A DNA stretch of 64,000 bases. It comes from an uncultured bacterium. GTDB lineage: Bacteria; Elusimicrobiota; Elusimicrobia; Elusimicrobiales; Elusimicrobiaceae. The DNA lies in NCBI GenBank assembly GCA_949294085.1, contig CASFFX010000006.1, positions 352,256 to 416,255 on the forward strand. The letters are read 5' to 3'. Within the stretch, counting starts at the first letter, position 1. Each line of letters starts with the position of its first letter. The notes beneath the pieces are model-generated. The model was not told the DNA's origin. It saw nothing but the letters and a program-made list of their open reading frames with translations, and did not search any database. Position numbers and translations under genes: made by a program. Positions 26,033 through 35,768 of the stretch are shown here, in pieces.

Positions 26033-26920
26033 TTACCCTTCCGCGGACACTTCGTCCGCCTTCTTGAAGATGTGGCTAAACGAGAGAGAAACACCCACAT
26101 ACACGTTTTCGCCGCGCGGCCCGAAATACTTGGCCTGCGCCGTGTAATAGCTGATAAAAGGCGCCAAATACAAGTTTTTATACAGCTGCACTTCCAGCCG
26201 GGCATCGGCCGAAAATTCATAATCCAAGTCCGTTACGTTCTGTTCCGTCTCGCTTAAATAATCGCGGAACATCATCGCATACTTGGCCTGCACGCCTTCC
26301 CGCACGGGGTGTTCCAGCTTTACGCCCACTTCCCACGCCAGTTTGTTGGAGGTGGGGGAATAGGTATAGTCCCGCTCGCCCACGACCGCGGCAAAGAAAT
26401 CCTTCAGATATTTTCCTTCAAACAACTTAACCCCGGCCGTAGCGCGCACAATGCGGCGGCGGGGGGCATCTTCGGGTTTGGTAAATTCCGTTTCGTAGCC
26501 TAAATTGGCAAACGGCCCCAACTCAAATCCGCCCAAGAAATGGGGGATATTCCACAACCGCTGGGTGTAGCCGGTCGTGAAGAGAATTTGGTCCGCATTT
26601 TCGTTGACGATGGTTTCGTCGTCCACCGGGCGGATTTTGGTGCGGCCGTAATCCAGCAGCAGGGTGTTGCTCCACAAATAATATTTGGCGTGATAATTGG
26701 CCGCCGCATTGAGCGACCCGCGCACCGCCGTTTGCGAATCCGCACTCAGGCGCGCGTTGGAAAAATCCTGATAATCCTGGGCATTGGCAACGTTGGTGGA
26801 GTTAAAATCAAACGCCAGTTTGGACAATTCCGCCTCCCACCCACGTTTTACTCCGGCCGCCGATACCGACAGCGCACAACCGGCCATACACACGACAAGA
26901 AGCCACTTTTTAAGCCGCAT
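26033..26920 (-). CDS. Predicted outer-membrane beta-barrel protein (DUF3078-like)
   Basis: A 295-residue protein with a signal peptide (MRLKKWLLVVCMAGCALSVSA). The mature part alternates aromatic and polar residues in short strands such as AKYYLWSNTLLLDYG, LFTTGYTQRLWNI and YLAPFISYYTAQAKYFGP. It ends near a VYVGVSLSFSHIF strand, typical of small outer-membrane barrels in the DUF3078 style. Function unknown. GGAGGAC precedes the ATG at 26920, and the gene overlaps the upstream AlaX-like gene by 11 nt, so the two are co-translated although functionally unrelated. Confidence 0.65.
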   Translation of the reverse strand: MRLKKWLLVVCMAGCALSVSAAGVKRGWEAELSKLAFDFNSTNVANAQDYQDFSNARLSADSQTAVRGSLNAAANYHAKYYLWSNTLLLDYGRTKIRPVDDETIVNENADQILFTTGYTQRLWNIPHFLGGFELGPFANLGYETEFTKPEDAPRRRIVRATAGVKLFEGKYLKDFFAAVVGERDYTYSPTSNKLAWEVGVKLEHPVREGVQAKYAMMFRDYLSETEQNVTDLDYEFSADARLEVQLYKNLYLAPFISYYTAQAKYFGPRGENVYVGVSLSFSHIFKKADEVSAEG

Positions 26921-27383
26921 TTTTGTCCTCCAGCTTAAAGCGCACGCGCAGGCGTCCGTTTTGATAATCCCAACTGCAAAACTTAAAACGCCCGATTTCG
27001 CGCGTGTTTTGCACGTGTTTGCCAATGCAGGGGCAAACATCGTATTCGCCCACCCGCACCAGGCGCACGGTATCGCCCGCTTCCGGCGGGAGGGAGGATA
27101 AATCCACGCTTTTTTCCGCTACGTCGCGGGGCATTTCTTCGGCCGTTACGGGCAGCTGGCGGTCAATCACGTCGTTTACCAGGGCTTCCACTTCCTGCAG
27201 CTGTTCGGCCGTCGGGGCGGAAGGCAAAAAATAATCGCACTTGGATTTATTTTTTTCAATATGATTTGTTTTGCTCCGCGCACAGCCAAACACACGCACC
27301 ATCGTCTGGTTCAAAATGTGTTCGGCCGTATGCATAGGGGCATAATAATCTTTTTTGGGTTCTAAAGAGTCTTGGTTAGCCAT
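26910..27383 (-). CDS. AlaX-type alanyl-tRNA editing protein (short form)
   Basis: A 157-residue stand-alone editing domain related to the second additional domain of threonyl/alanyl-tRNA synthetases. Zinc ligands are evident: HTAEHIL (HxxxH) near residue 18 and CPCIGKH (CxxxH) near residue 117. Such proteins clear mischarged tRNA-Ala (Ser or Gly). The length fits the small AlaX-S class. The gene heads a two-gene minus-strand unit with the barrel protein. Confidence 0.85.
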   Translation of the reverse strand: MANQDSLEPKKDYYAPMHTAEHILNQTMVRVFGCARSKTNHIEKNKSKCDYFLPSAPTAEQLQEVEALVNDVIDRQLPVTAEEMPRDVAEKSVDLSSLPPEAGDTVRLVRVGEYDVCPCIGKHVQNTREIGRFKFCSWDYQNGRLRVRFKLEDKNAA

Positions 27384-27465
27384 GGGTATATTCTATCGGA
27401 TTTGAAAGCGCTTTTCAATTTTGCGGATTTTGACCCAATAAAGCGATGACAACCCGCTCCAAAAA

Positions 27466-27530
27466 TAATAAAATATATATCAGAAGGGGATACGGTCCCC
27501 TTACTTTAGAAGTTACGATTGAGGTAAAAT
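27466..27530 (+). promoter_or_regulatory. pyk upstream region: two -10 elements around a hairpin
   Basis: A TAAAATATATAT-AGAAG block (27466-27486) recalls the ldh/gap promoter. AAGGGGA/TCCCCTT forms a 7-bp hairpin (about 27484-27502). A second TAAAAT (27525-27530) lies 9 nt before the ATG. Confidence 0.45.
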
Positions 27531-27539
27531 ATATACATT

Positions 27540-28961
27540 ATGCCTAAAAATACTGACTTTTGTAAAATCGTCGCGACCATCGGTCCCGACACCAGCAATG
27601 AAAAAGCTATTGAACAATTAGTGTTGGCGGGTGTGTCCGTGTTCCGCTGCAACTGCAGCCACGGCTCTTTGCCGGAATATCAAGAAAGAGTAACCAACAT
27701 CCGCAAGATGGAAAAGAAGTACAACTGCACCTTGGGCATTTTATTTGACTTGCAAGGCCCGAAGCTCCGCATCGGAACGTTCAAAGATTACCGCATTACT
27801 TTGAAGGAAGGCGACAAATTCCGCTTGGATATGAACCCGGAACCCGGGGACAATACCCGCGTGTGCCTGCCGCACAAAGAAATTTTTGCCGCGATTAAAG
27901 ACGGCCTGGAACTGTTGCTTAACGACGGCGTCGTCCGCCTGCGTGTGGACTCTCATACCGCCGATACGGCCGACTGCACCGTCATCGCCGGCGGCGAATT
28001 GTCCAACAAAAAAGGCGTCAACGTGCCCGGCGTAAAATTGCCGCTCTCCGCGCTGACCGCCAAAGACAAAGAAGATTTGAAAATTGCCGAAATGCTCGGC
28101 GCCGATTTTATCGGCCTTTCCTTCGTACAGGAACCGGAAGACATTATTGAACTGCGCAGCTTGATGAAATCCAAAGCGCACATCATCGCCAAGATTGAAA
28201 AGCCTTCCGCCATTGAACACCTGCGCGAAATCATTGATTTGACGGACGTCATCATGGTAGCCCGCGGCGACCTGGGTGTAGAAACCAGCCCCGAACTGGT
28301 GCCGGTTTTGCAGAAGAAAATCGTTTCCGGCTGCCGCAAAGCGGGCAAACCGGTCATCGTGGCGACGCAGATGCTGGAATCCATGATTCACAACGTCATG
28401 CCGACCCGCGCGGAAGCTTCCGACGTGGCCACCGCCGTGTACGACGGGGTGGACGCGGTCATGCTCTCGGCCGAAACCGCTCAGGGCGATCACCCTTATG
28501 AAGCCGTAGCCACGATGCGCCGCATCATCGAAACCGTGGAAAAAGACCACCGCTACCGCAAAGGGCTCTCCACGCTGGAACGCAAAAACGATTCCACCAA
28601 AGAAGGAGCTATTACCTCTGCGGCGGGCCTCGTGGCCACCAACATGGATACGGCCAACGTCATCGTTACGTTCACGGATTCCGGTTCCACCACGCTGCGT
28701 GCTTCCCAACAGCGCGCCGGTGGCCTGCCGATTTTGGGGCTGACCCCCAACCTCACTACGGCCCGCCAGCTGACGGTTGTGTGGGGCGTTACGCCGCTGG
28801 TGATTGAAAACCTGAAAAACTTTGACGATATGGTTGCCGAAGCCAAAAAAGCGGTTTTGGACCAGAAACTCGCCAAAGAAGGCGACAACGTCGTGGTAAC
28901 CGCCGGTATCCCGTTTGGGAAAGCCGGTACCACCAACCTGCTTTACGTTATGAACATCTAA
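27540..28961 (+). CDS. pyk: Pyruvate kinase
   Basis: A 473-residue pyruvate kinase. Visible motifs are KIVATIGPDTSNEKAI, FRCNCSHGS, the LFDLQGPKLRIG active-site strand, IIAKIEKPSAIEHL with the catalytic Lys, MVARGDLGVE and the ATQMLESM...PTRAEASDVA signature. The C-domain is short and lacks the PEP-utiliser extension. It makes ATP and pyruvate in the last step of glycolysis. There is no clear Shine-Dalgarno; a -10 lies only 9 nt before the ATG. Confidence 0.97.
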   Translation: MPKNTDFCKIVATIGPDTSNEKAIEQLVLAGVSVFRCNCSHGSLPEYQERVTNIRKMEKKYNCTLGILFDLQGPKLRIGTFKDYRITLKEGDKFRLDMNPEPGDNTRVCLPHKEIFAAIKDGLELLLNDGVVRLRVDSHTADTADCTVIAGGELSNKKGVNVPGVKLPLSALTAKDKEDLKIAEMLGADFIGLSFVQEPEDIIELRSLMKSKAHIIAKIEKPSAIEHLREIIDLTDVIMVARGDLGVETSPELVPVLQKKIVSGCRKAGKPVIVATQMLESMIHNVMPTRAEASDVATAVYDGVDAVMLSAETAQGDHPYEAVATMRRIIETVEKDHRYRKGLSTLERKNDSTKEGAITSAAGLVATNMDTANVIVTFTDSGSTTLRASQQRAGGLPILGLTPNLTTARQLTVVWGVTPLVIENLKNFDDMVAEAKKAVLDQKLAKEGDNVVVTAGIPFGKAGTTNLLYVMNI

Positions 28962-28982
28962 TTGCGTAAACGCTTGCAAAAA

Positions 28983-29006
28983 CCCCCGCTTAGGCGGGGG
29001 TTTTTT
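28983..29006 (+). terminator. pyk terminator
   Basis: CCCCCGC / GCGGGGG stem followed by six T. Confidence 0.9.
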
Positions 29007-29625
29007 GTTTCTTGCAAGGGTTAGGCCAAACGGGCGATAGTGGCTGCACTTATCTTCAACTCACAATTCAAAGAAGGCCATTTCCCTACGGATCGGCATG
29101 ATGCGCAACCTATTTTGCCGGACCGGCTTTGTGTGCATGACTTCGTGGCTAAACCGCGCAATTTCTTTCCCCTGCTAACGTGCCTTCCACCGTGGAAAAA
29201 ACAACTCTTTTAGTTGGATAGCTTTTTGTACCGCCAAGCTGACATAAACCGCCCCGTCAAAATTACCAACCTACTCTTAAACGGCAAAAAAATGTCCTTC
29301 CGCATGATCTACCGCGCGGCGGCCCTTTCCCATCTTCCGGACGGCTATTTTGAAAGCGCACCGTTCAAAATCATCCAAAACGCCCAAAAGAAAATTTACA
29401 AAAAACAAGAGGGGAAACTCTTGTTTGCCCGGGGGAACAACTGCCCGGGCAAAACGCGGCCGAAAAGGAGCTGTCGCACCGAACATTAAGAAAATTCCAT
29501 AAAACACGAATTTGACCGTATTTTGCGCGTTTATGGCCCCGGATGTTGCTTTCGGTGCTTTTTTGTGGCTGTGCGAGGTTTCGCCCAGCGGGGGCCGCCG
29601 CGTTGCAAGGGGATTTTTTACCCAT

Positions 29626-29653
29626 AAAAAACCCCGCCCGAAGGCGGGGTTTT
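29626..29653. terminator. Terminator of the sugar-phosphate transporter
   Basis: CCCCGCC / GGCGGGG with A-run before and T-run after; acts leftward for the transporter gene. Confidence 0.85.
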
Positions 29654-29671
29654 GTAAAGGATCTTCAAGCG

Positions 29672-31033
29672 TTATTTAGCGGCAGAGCTAATATCGCGGT
29701 TTTCTTTTTTCCAAGCCGTCATAACCAGCAAAATACCAATGACGCAGGAAACAATGCAGGCATTAAATACGCCCGCCCAGCCCCAGTGATTCAAAATAAA
29801 CGAAGCACCGCTGCCGGCCAAGAACCCGCCGATATAGCCGAACAACCCGCAGAAGCCGCACGCCGCAGCCACGGATTCCTTCGTGGTCAGCAACGAAATC
29901 TGCACGTTGATCAAGTTCTGAGGGCCATCTACAAAGAACCCGAGCGCGGCAATAAAGAAGCCCGTCAGGAACAAGTGGTCCGGACCCGCAAACAGATAGA
30001 AGCCGTAAGCGGAAATAGCCAACAGAACAAAGTAAATCACGTTAGAAGGCGTGCAGCGGCCGCCGAATACTTTGGAAGTCAAAATACCGGCCGTAATACC
30101 GCCCAACGCACCCACCAAGGGGTTCAGCGTGAAAATCAACGGAATGCTGGCTTTGGAAAGTTGGCGCGTATCCAAGAAGATTGCCGCCCAAGACAGCGTT
30201 ACGTAGCGCACGAAATAGACACACAGGAAAGCAATGGACAAAAGCCAAATGTATTTGTTCGTAAGTACGTATTTGCGCAGCAACACCCAATAGCTTTCGC
30301 CTTCGGTTGCTTCTTTGGTTACCAGCTGGTGGCAGCCCGTGAATTCTTCCACCGGAGGAAGCCCCACGCTGGCGGGCGTATCGGTTACGTTGCGCAACAG
30401 GTAGAAGGAAGTAATCAACCCCAGCACACCGGAGAATACGAACACGTACTGCCAGTGAATTAAAGGCGTCAGATCCATCAGTTTAAGCACCACCGCCGCA
30501 ATAATGGCCGCGATGGAAATACCCACCGTATGGGCAGAAGCCCACAAGGTCCATTTGCTGGCTCTTTCTTTGGGGGAAAACCAATACGCAAAAATACGCG
30601 CAATCGGAGGAAATCCCATCGATTGGAACGCCTGGTTCAACGTCCAGAACAATACCAACAGGAAGAAAGAAGGCAGGTACCCGAAAAACAAGTTAATAAC
30701 GGAAGAGGCCATCAAACCAAAAGCCAAAAAAACGCGGATGTTGCTTTTATCAGCCAACATACCGCTTACAAACTTTCCAATACCATACGCAATTAAGGAA
30801 ATGGACACCATCAAACCAAACTGGTCATTGGTAATTCCCGTTTCGGCCTTAAACACGTGGGCAATCGGGTTCAGATTTTGGCGGGTTACGTAATACATTG
30901 CATAACCGATATAGGCACTGATAAATAAGCGAATACGCCAACGCTTATACTGCTTTGCAACTTCTTGAGGATCGGTAATTTTTTCCGCAGCATCGGGCAG
31001 CGGCTTAAACCAATCAATAAACTTCCGTAGCAT
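29672..31033 (-). CDS. Organophosphate:Pi antiporter (OPA family, UhpT/UhpC-like)
   Basis: A 453-residue 12-helix major-facilitator protein. It has the OPA-family features RWRIRLFISAYIGYAMYYVTRQNLNP in helix 1, GKFVSGMLADKSNIR after helix 2 and FQSMGFPPIARIFAYWFSPKERASKW, ending with a GFCGLFGYIGGF helix. These transporters exchange sugar phosphates or glycerol-3-phosphate for inorganic phosphate. Hexose phosphate is the likelier substrate by overall look. It is a single-gene unit, close to pyk, fitting a host-derived or syntrophic sugar-phosphate diet. Confidence 0.85.
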   Translation of the reverse strand: MLRKFIDWFKPLPDAAEKITDPQEVAKQYKRWRIRLFISAYIGYAMYYVTRQNLNPIAHVFKAETGITNDQFGLMVSISLIAYGIGKFVSGMLADKSNIRVFLAFGLMASSVINLFFGYLPSFFLLVLFWTLNQAFQSMGFPPIARIFAYWFSPKERASKWTLWASAHTVGISIAAIIAAVVLKLMDLTPLIHWQYVFVFSGVLGLITSFYLLRNVTDTPASVGLPPVEEFTGCHQLVTKEATEGESYWVLLRKYVLTNKYIWLLSIAFLCVYFVRYVTLSWAAIFLDTRQLSKASIPLIFTLNPLVGALGGITAGILTSKVFGGRCTPSNVIYFVLLAISAYGFYLFAGPDHLFLTGFFIAALGFFVDGPQNLINVQISLLTTKESVAAACGFCGLFGYIGGFLAGSGASFILNHWGWAGVFNACIVSCVIGILLVMTAWKKENRDISSAAK

Positions 31034-31169
31034 TCAAGTCTCCTATTCTTAAATTAAGTAATACGAACATCCTTACTTCTTTATTATAACACATTTCCGC
31101 ACCGTTTTCCGGAAAGTTTTTTATCCCTTTTCCGACGGGATTTTTCTTTCCCTCGGTACGCCGGGCCAA

Positions 31170-31207
31170 CTAAAAGTGGCTTGCCGTACGGCACAAGCCA
31201 CTTTTAG
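31170..31207. terminator. 14-bp perfect hairpin after the giant gene
   Basis: CTAAAAGTGGCTTG / CAAGCCACTTTTAG with a 10-nt loop. It lies 20 bp past the stop of the minus-strand gene; no T-run, so termination or mRNA 3'-end protection are both possible. Confidence 0.55.
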
Positions 31208-31226
31208 GGTCGGTTACTGCAAATTG

Positions 31227-34200
31227 TTACTCTTCAAAGGCTGGGGCTTGCCAATCGTTCTTGCTGCCCAACACTTTGTTCGCCATATCTTTCAACTCGT
31301 CCATGGCGCGGTCATAAGAAGGGCGGTTGCCTTTGTAGCGCTGCACACGGTCCGTGGCGATGCGGGTCAACTGCATCTTATACATATTGCGCAGCACTTC
31401 CAGGCGGAACTGGTCCAAACCTTCGTTGCGTTCCTTCACCCCGTTGGCCATTTCGTCCAGTTCGGACGCCGTGATGAAGTAGCGGTTGTTGATGACTTCC
31501 GCCACCGAGCGTACAATCTGGGCTTCCTGTTCGGCCGTCAGGCGTTTGCCCGACAAGTTGACCAACAGCGGCTGGATTTCGCGGGTTCTGAAGGTTTTGT
31601 ACGTCAGTTCTTCCGCACTCAGCGGCATATTGTTCTGCGCCGCCCCGTTCAAGAGCTTTTTGAGTTCTTCAATCACGTCCAAGCGCAGCTGGTTCAAGCG
31701 CAGTTTTTCGTTCAGCGGTTTCATCAAGCGTTCAATCGTGGTCAGTTCGTGTCTGGTCTTATTGAACAGGTCCGTGGCAATGCGGTTGGCATCCTGCTCC
31801 CAGTATTGCACGGAGTGGCCGCTTTCCTGATATTTCTTGAAGAAGGTATCCGCTTCCGAGCGCAGCAATTTATAGTTCAACGTCGGCGGCAGGCCTCTCC
31901 AGCGTTTAATATCCTGGATAAAGTTGTGGGTAAAGTATTTCCCGTTAATCAACGTGGCCAACGCCAACGCACCGGCCGGCAGGACCAACGCGTTCACTTC
32001 CGGATCCGCCACACCCATGCTGCTGAACATATTGGCCAGCGAACCGTACAGCACCGTCAGCGCACCGGACAATCTGGCCAACGTGTAAGCCATATTGACG
32101 GCCGGCTTCTGGTTCGGATATTTTTCCATCGCCAGCGAGTTTTCAAACCCGGCCAAGTTGGCAAAGCCCAAGCCCGCCACAGCCCACAAGGCCGCTTTCG
32201 CACCTAACGGCAGGAAGGGCAGGAACGCCAATCCTACGGACAGCGTGCTCAGTACGCCGGAGGCACCGATGATGCCCTGCGGCGAGAGTTTGCCGGATTT
32301 TACAAACTGAGACAGATACTGACGGCCAGCCCACACACCCACATAGGCCGTGAAGAACGTGGCCAGCTGAGCAACGGAGGTCGGGTCAAAGCGGCTGAAG
32401 ATGGAGTGCGCCACTTCGTACAGTTCCGGAGACACCGCCGTGGCGATAGTCGTCAACCCACCGGCAATATACGGGAAGTTTTTCTGTACAAAGTTCTTCA
32501 CTTTGTCCGTCGTCGTCGCTTGGACGGCTTCCAATTCTTCGTTTCTGCTGCCGCGCGCCATCTTTTTGCGCAGGCTGCTATATACTTTTTGGCCCAATTT
32601 GCTCAGAACGAACCCGGCTCCGCCGGCCAACAGCGCGGTAATCGGCATGGGCAAATTCTGCGCCCAATCTACAATCGCGGCTCCTTCCGGAGATTTGATG
32701 AAATTACCGATAATGGCACCCGGGCCCGAGTTGTACATCATACCAGCGAAGTGATACAACCCCACCAGCAACATCATGCGCAGCAGATACTGGCTGGTAG
32801 CGGCCGGCACTTTCACCGAGAAGAAATTCTTCACTTTGCCCCACAGCGACTTGGAAGCCTGCAAATCTTCCGTCGTTTGCAGCGGGGTGGAAAAATCGCC
32901 GTTCTTCAGCATATCGTGGTATTCTTTCACGCGCTGGTTGACGATGCGTTTTTCGCGCAGGGCCGCCGCACGTTCCGAATAACCGCCGGTTACTACAAAT
33001 TTAATATTGTTGCCAATGTTTTTCAAAATGCCTTTGACGCTATTGGCAGCTACTTTCACTTTATCAAACAGGGTCGTTCCCGTCGAGTGGCTGGCGCCCA
33101 CGTTTTTCACCTTGGATTTCAGCAGGTTAAACAACGCATACGCCGGCACCGCCATCGCCCCGTAGTACAGCCATTGGAAGGCTTCCACTCCGGACAAGGC
33201 AAACAACACCGACACCGGGAAGAACAAATACCCCGTCATCGTACCTACGGACGCCCGGGCGTTCACAAAACCCATTCTGGCCGTACCGGAGGTATTATCG
33301 TTAGACATTTCCTTCGCAAAAATACTGTTGGTGGACTTTACGCCGCCGTTCGCGCCGACGCCCAATACAAAGGAGCCCAAACCCAACATCGCAATTTTGG
33401 CGGCCATCGCCGGGAGCGACAAGCCAAAACCGCAGATTGCCAAGCCTACGGACGCAATACCCAAGCCCAAGGCCAGCGTGTTTTTGATACCAAATTCCTT
33501 CTGCAAGCCGGAGAAGAACACACTCGCTACGTTACCCAACTGCGAGTGAGACACCCCTTCCTGCAGGGATTTCGGGTCCGAAATACCCAACGCGGTAGCC
33601 TGCGGCGCCACGGTGGCCTGCGGCAAGCCGCCCAAGCCTTCCGTCAAACCGGCGAACATCGTCGCTCTTTCGGCATACACGTCGGAATAGAAGTTCAAAT
33701 CTACTTTTTTGGAAGCCAGTTTGCCGGCCTGATAATCGCCCAGCAAGCGGTAGTACAACGCTTCCGCACCGGCTTTGCCGCCTTCAATAAACGGCTCGTA
33801 AATCGGTCTCTTGCTGCCGCCGGGAGTGGCCAGCATCAATTCAAACGGACCGGTCTGTTTGCCGTCCTTTACGGCGCGCATCAACGTAAACACTTCGGAG
33901 TTGGTAATCCCCAAGCGTTCAAATTGTTTGACGGCCGTATTGTCCAGCAAGCGCACGTTCAGTTCAAACGTAACCGGCAGTACTTTGCCTTCTTCATCAT
34001 GCAGCTTTAAGGAGAAGGAAAGTTCCCGTTTGGCCGGGGCCTGCGTGGGTTCTTCCAGCGCGGCGGTAATGGCCTGCGCGTGCGGCGCAAGCACCGGATC
34101 GGCCGCCACGGCCGCGGCATAATGGTCCGACAGCATCTGATCGTAATCAGCGCTGGTCAGCGAGCGCCCTTCGCTCTGGGCTTTTTTGGCGGCGGCAATA

Positions 34201-35768
34201 AAATCCGTATCGGTTTTATTCTTGGCCAAGTCCAGCGTTTTTAAGGCGCGTTTCAAAACTTTCTTATTGTTGACCTTTTGGGTCAAGCCGCCCAAACCGT
34301 TGACAGACAGCGTGCCGCTGCCCTGCAAGCCCAACGCTTGGGAGAGCGCTTGATCCAGCGAAGCGGCGGCCGGAGCTTCGGCCACTTCCGCTTTTTTGGA
34401 AGAAGAGAATAAATTTTTAATGCGGTTTAATCCGCGCGAGAGCCACGAACCTTGGGCCGGGGCCTGCGTTTCTACGGCCGCGGGGGCGGATTCTTCCACC
34501 CCGGAAGCAGGAACCTGTACCGCGCCGACGGACAAATTATCCGCCAACTGTACATTGTTCAAATCCAATTCCACTTTGGGGGCCAACGGCTGCGCCGCAG
34601 CCTGAGCCGGTTGGCGCACCGCGGCGGCCGGCTGAGCGGTCGGCTCCGCAATTACTTTGCCTTTCTTCTGCGCCAAAGAAGCCCAGCGGGCCGTTTCTTC
34701 AGCGGAGGGGTCCGCATGGCGGACGTTCAGTTCACACCAAGCGGCCAGCGAGTTCTGCAAATGCTGCGGAATCTTAAACGGAGCAATCGTGCGCCCCGCC
34801 GCAGGAACCGCTACATGCTGTCCTTCCTTCTGCGCATAAGCGGAAACTCCCTGCCAAAATTCACTCGTTACTTCGTTGGTGGAAGAAACACTCTGGGCAA
34901 ATTGGTTCAACGCGTCATACGCCTGCAAATTAAGCAAGGCGCGGCCTACCACCACTTCCGTTACGGGTTTAAGCGCTTCGGGAGCATATTGATAGGCTTT
35001 GAGCAGGAGCGAAATATCTTTAGAAGAACCGTAAAAACCCAAATCCGTTACGGCCGCCATGGATTTGGCCCATTTGTCCACAGGAGCAAACTGCGCACTC
35101 TTCGGAGAGAGGGAGACAATCTCTTCCATCGTCAAGGACGCAGACGGCGCACCCTGCAAGTTGGAAAGCAGCGTGCGGCGATAGAAATCCGTGGCCAGGG
35201 CAACGTTTTGCGCGCTCACGGCAAAGCCGCGGTTGACCGCAACTTCCGGGAACGTGTTCAACAGTAAATATTCCTTGGCAGAGGATGTGCGGGAAGACAC
35301 GTTAAAAATCTGTTTGTAAACGGCTTCCGCGTCTTTTTGGGAAAAGTCCTTACGCGCCAACATCGCCCGAATTTCTTTGAGCGATTTGGGAGCCGTTTTG
35401 TTGGCCTGTACCTGAGCCGAAATGTTGGCCTGCAGCCGAGCGCTGAAATTGGGCGCCTGCGTGGCCGTAGGTCTTGTAAACCGGTTCGCCTGCGTGGCAG
35501 TAGCGCGGTAATTGACACGCGATACGGGGCGGGTCTTCGTTTTACCGGCCAGCTCCGCCTGTTTGGCCGCATTGCTAGCTGCCGCATTGCCAGCTGCCAT
35601 AGTTACTGTTGGAGGAAGCTTCACCGCACCGGTCCCTATGTTTTTACCCGAGTTTTTAACGGCTTTTACCCCGTTTTTCATCAGGTCATTTACTACCTGG
35701 GCCAGCGACGGCGTAACACTTCCGAAGATGAGCGAAATGCTTAGCACAACCGCTATCAGTTTGTTCAT
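31227..35768 (-). CDS. Giant exported protein fused to an MFS-like membrane domain
   Basis: A 1513-residue protein. It has a signal peptide (MNKLIAVVLSISLIFGSVTPSLA), then about 680 largely helical, low-complexity Ala/Gln-rich residues, including a QPAAAVRQPAQAAAQP linker. A membrane part (about 740-1300) follows with roughly a dozen helices in the style of major facilitators (TLALGLGIASVGLAICGFG; GTMTGYLFFPVSVLFAL; LGFANLAGFENSLAM). It ends in a charged coiled-coil tail (about 1310-1513). I know no characterised protein with this order. The ATG at 35768 opens the signal peptide. It is transcribed alone from a structured leader. Function unknown. Confidence 0.7.
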   Translation of the reverse strand: MNKLIAVVLSISLIFGSVTPSLAQVVNDLMKNGVKAVKNSGKNIGTGAVKLPPTVTMAAGNAAASNAAKQAELAGKTKTRPVSRVNYRATATQANRFTRPTATQAPNFSARLQANISAQVQANKTAPKSLKEIRAMLARKDFSQKDAEAVYKQIFNVSSRTSSAKEYLLLNTFPEVAVNRGFAVSAQNVALATDFYRRTLLSNLQGAPSASLTMEEIVSLSPKSAQFAPVDKWAKSMAAVTDLGFYGSSKDISLLLKAYQYAPEALKPVTEVVVGRALLNLQAYDALNQFAQSVSSTNEVTSEFWQGVSAYAQKEGQHVAVPAAGRTIAPFKIPQHLQNSLAAWCELNVRHADPSAEETARWASLAQKKGKVIAEPTAQPAAAVRQPAQAAAQPLAPKVELDLNNVQLADNLSVGAVQVPASGVEESAPAAVETQAPAQGSWLSRGLNRIKNLFSSSKKAEVAEAPAAASLDQALSQALGLQGSGTLSVNGLGGLTQKVNNKKVLKRALKTLDLAKNKTDTDFIAAAKKAQSEGRSLTSADYDQMLSDHYAAAVAADPVLAPHAQAITAALEEPTQAPAKRELSFSLKLHDEEGKVLPVTFELNVRLLDNTAVKQFERLGITNSEVFTLMRAVKDGKQTGPFELMLATPGGSKRPIYEPFIEGGKAGAEALYYRLLGDYQAGKLASKKVDLNFYSDVYAERATMFAGLTEGLGGLPQATVAPQATALGISDPKSLQEGVSHSQLGNVASVFFSGLQKEFGIKNTLALGLGIASVGLAICGFGLSLPAMAAKIAMLGLGSFVLGVGANGGVKSTNSIFAKEMSNDNTSGTARMGFVNARASVGTMTGYLFFPVSVLFALSGVEAFQWLYYGAMAVPAYALFNLLKSKVKNVGASHSTGTTLFDKVKVAANSVKGILKNIGNNIKFVVTGGYSERAAALREKRIVNQRVKEYHDMLKNGDFSTPLQTTEDLQASKSLWGKVKNFFSVKVPAATSQYLLRMMLLVGLYHFAGMMYNSGPGAIIGNFIKSPEGAAIVDWAQNLPMPITALLAGGAGFVLSKLGQKVYSSLRKKMARGSRNEELEAVQATTTDKVKNFVQKNFPYIAGGLTTIATAVSPELYEVAHSIFSRFDPTSVAQLATFFTAYVGVWAGRQYLSQFVKSGKLSPQGIIGASGVLSTLSVGLAFLPFLPLGAKAALWAVAGLGFANLAGFENSLAMEKYPNQKPAVNMAYTLARLSGALTVLYGSLANMFSSMGVADPEVNALVLPAGALALATLINGKYFTHNFIQDIKRWRGLPPTLNYKLLRSEADTFFKKYQESGHSVQYWEQDANRIATDLFNKTRHELTTIERLMKPLNEKLRLNQLRLDVIEELKKLLNGAAQNNMPLSAEELTYKTFRTREIQPLLVNLSGKRLTAEQEAQIVRSVAEVINNRYFITASELDEMANGVKERNEGLDQFRLEVLRNMYKMQLTRIATDRVQRYKGNRPSYDRAMDELKDMANKVLGSKNDWQAPAFEE

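Larger units (their letters stand above)
28962..29671. other. 710-bp stretch with gene remnants and hairpins
   Basis: After the pyk terminator no intact gene is convincing. One frame (about 29035-29208) is open for over 50 codons without a plausible ATG (contains FKEGHFPTDRHDAQP and CVHDFVAKPRNFFP). Another (29214-29489) has an ATG and 91 codons but no ribosome site. Hairpins follow: AAACAAGAG/CTCTTGTTT (29403-29426) and TTTGCCCGGG/CCCGGGCAAA (29424-29453). An outer GCACCGAA/TTCGGTGC pair (29476-29483, 29551-29558) is followed by T6. Decayed genes or a structured RNA are both possible. Confidence 0.4.

Noticed and set aside
32406..34010. Long plus-strand ORF opposite the giant gene
   Set aside because: His/Arg/Gln-rich shadow of a strongly biased coding strand; no start site or homology.
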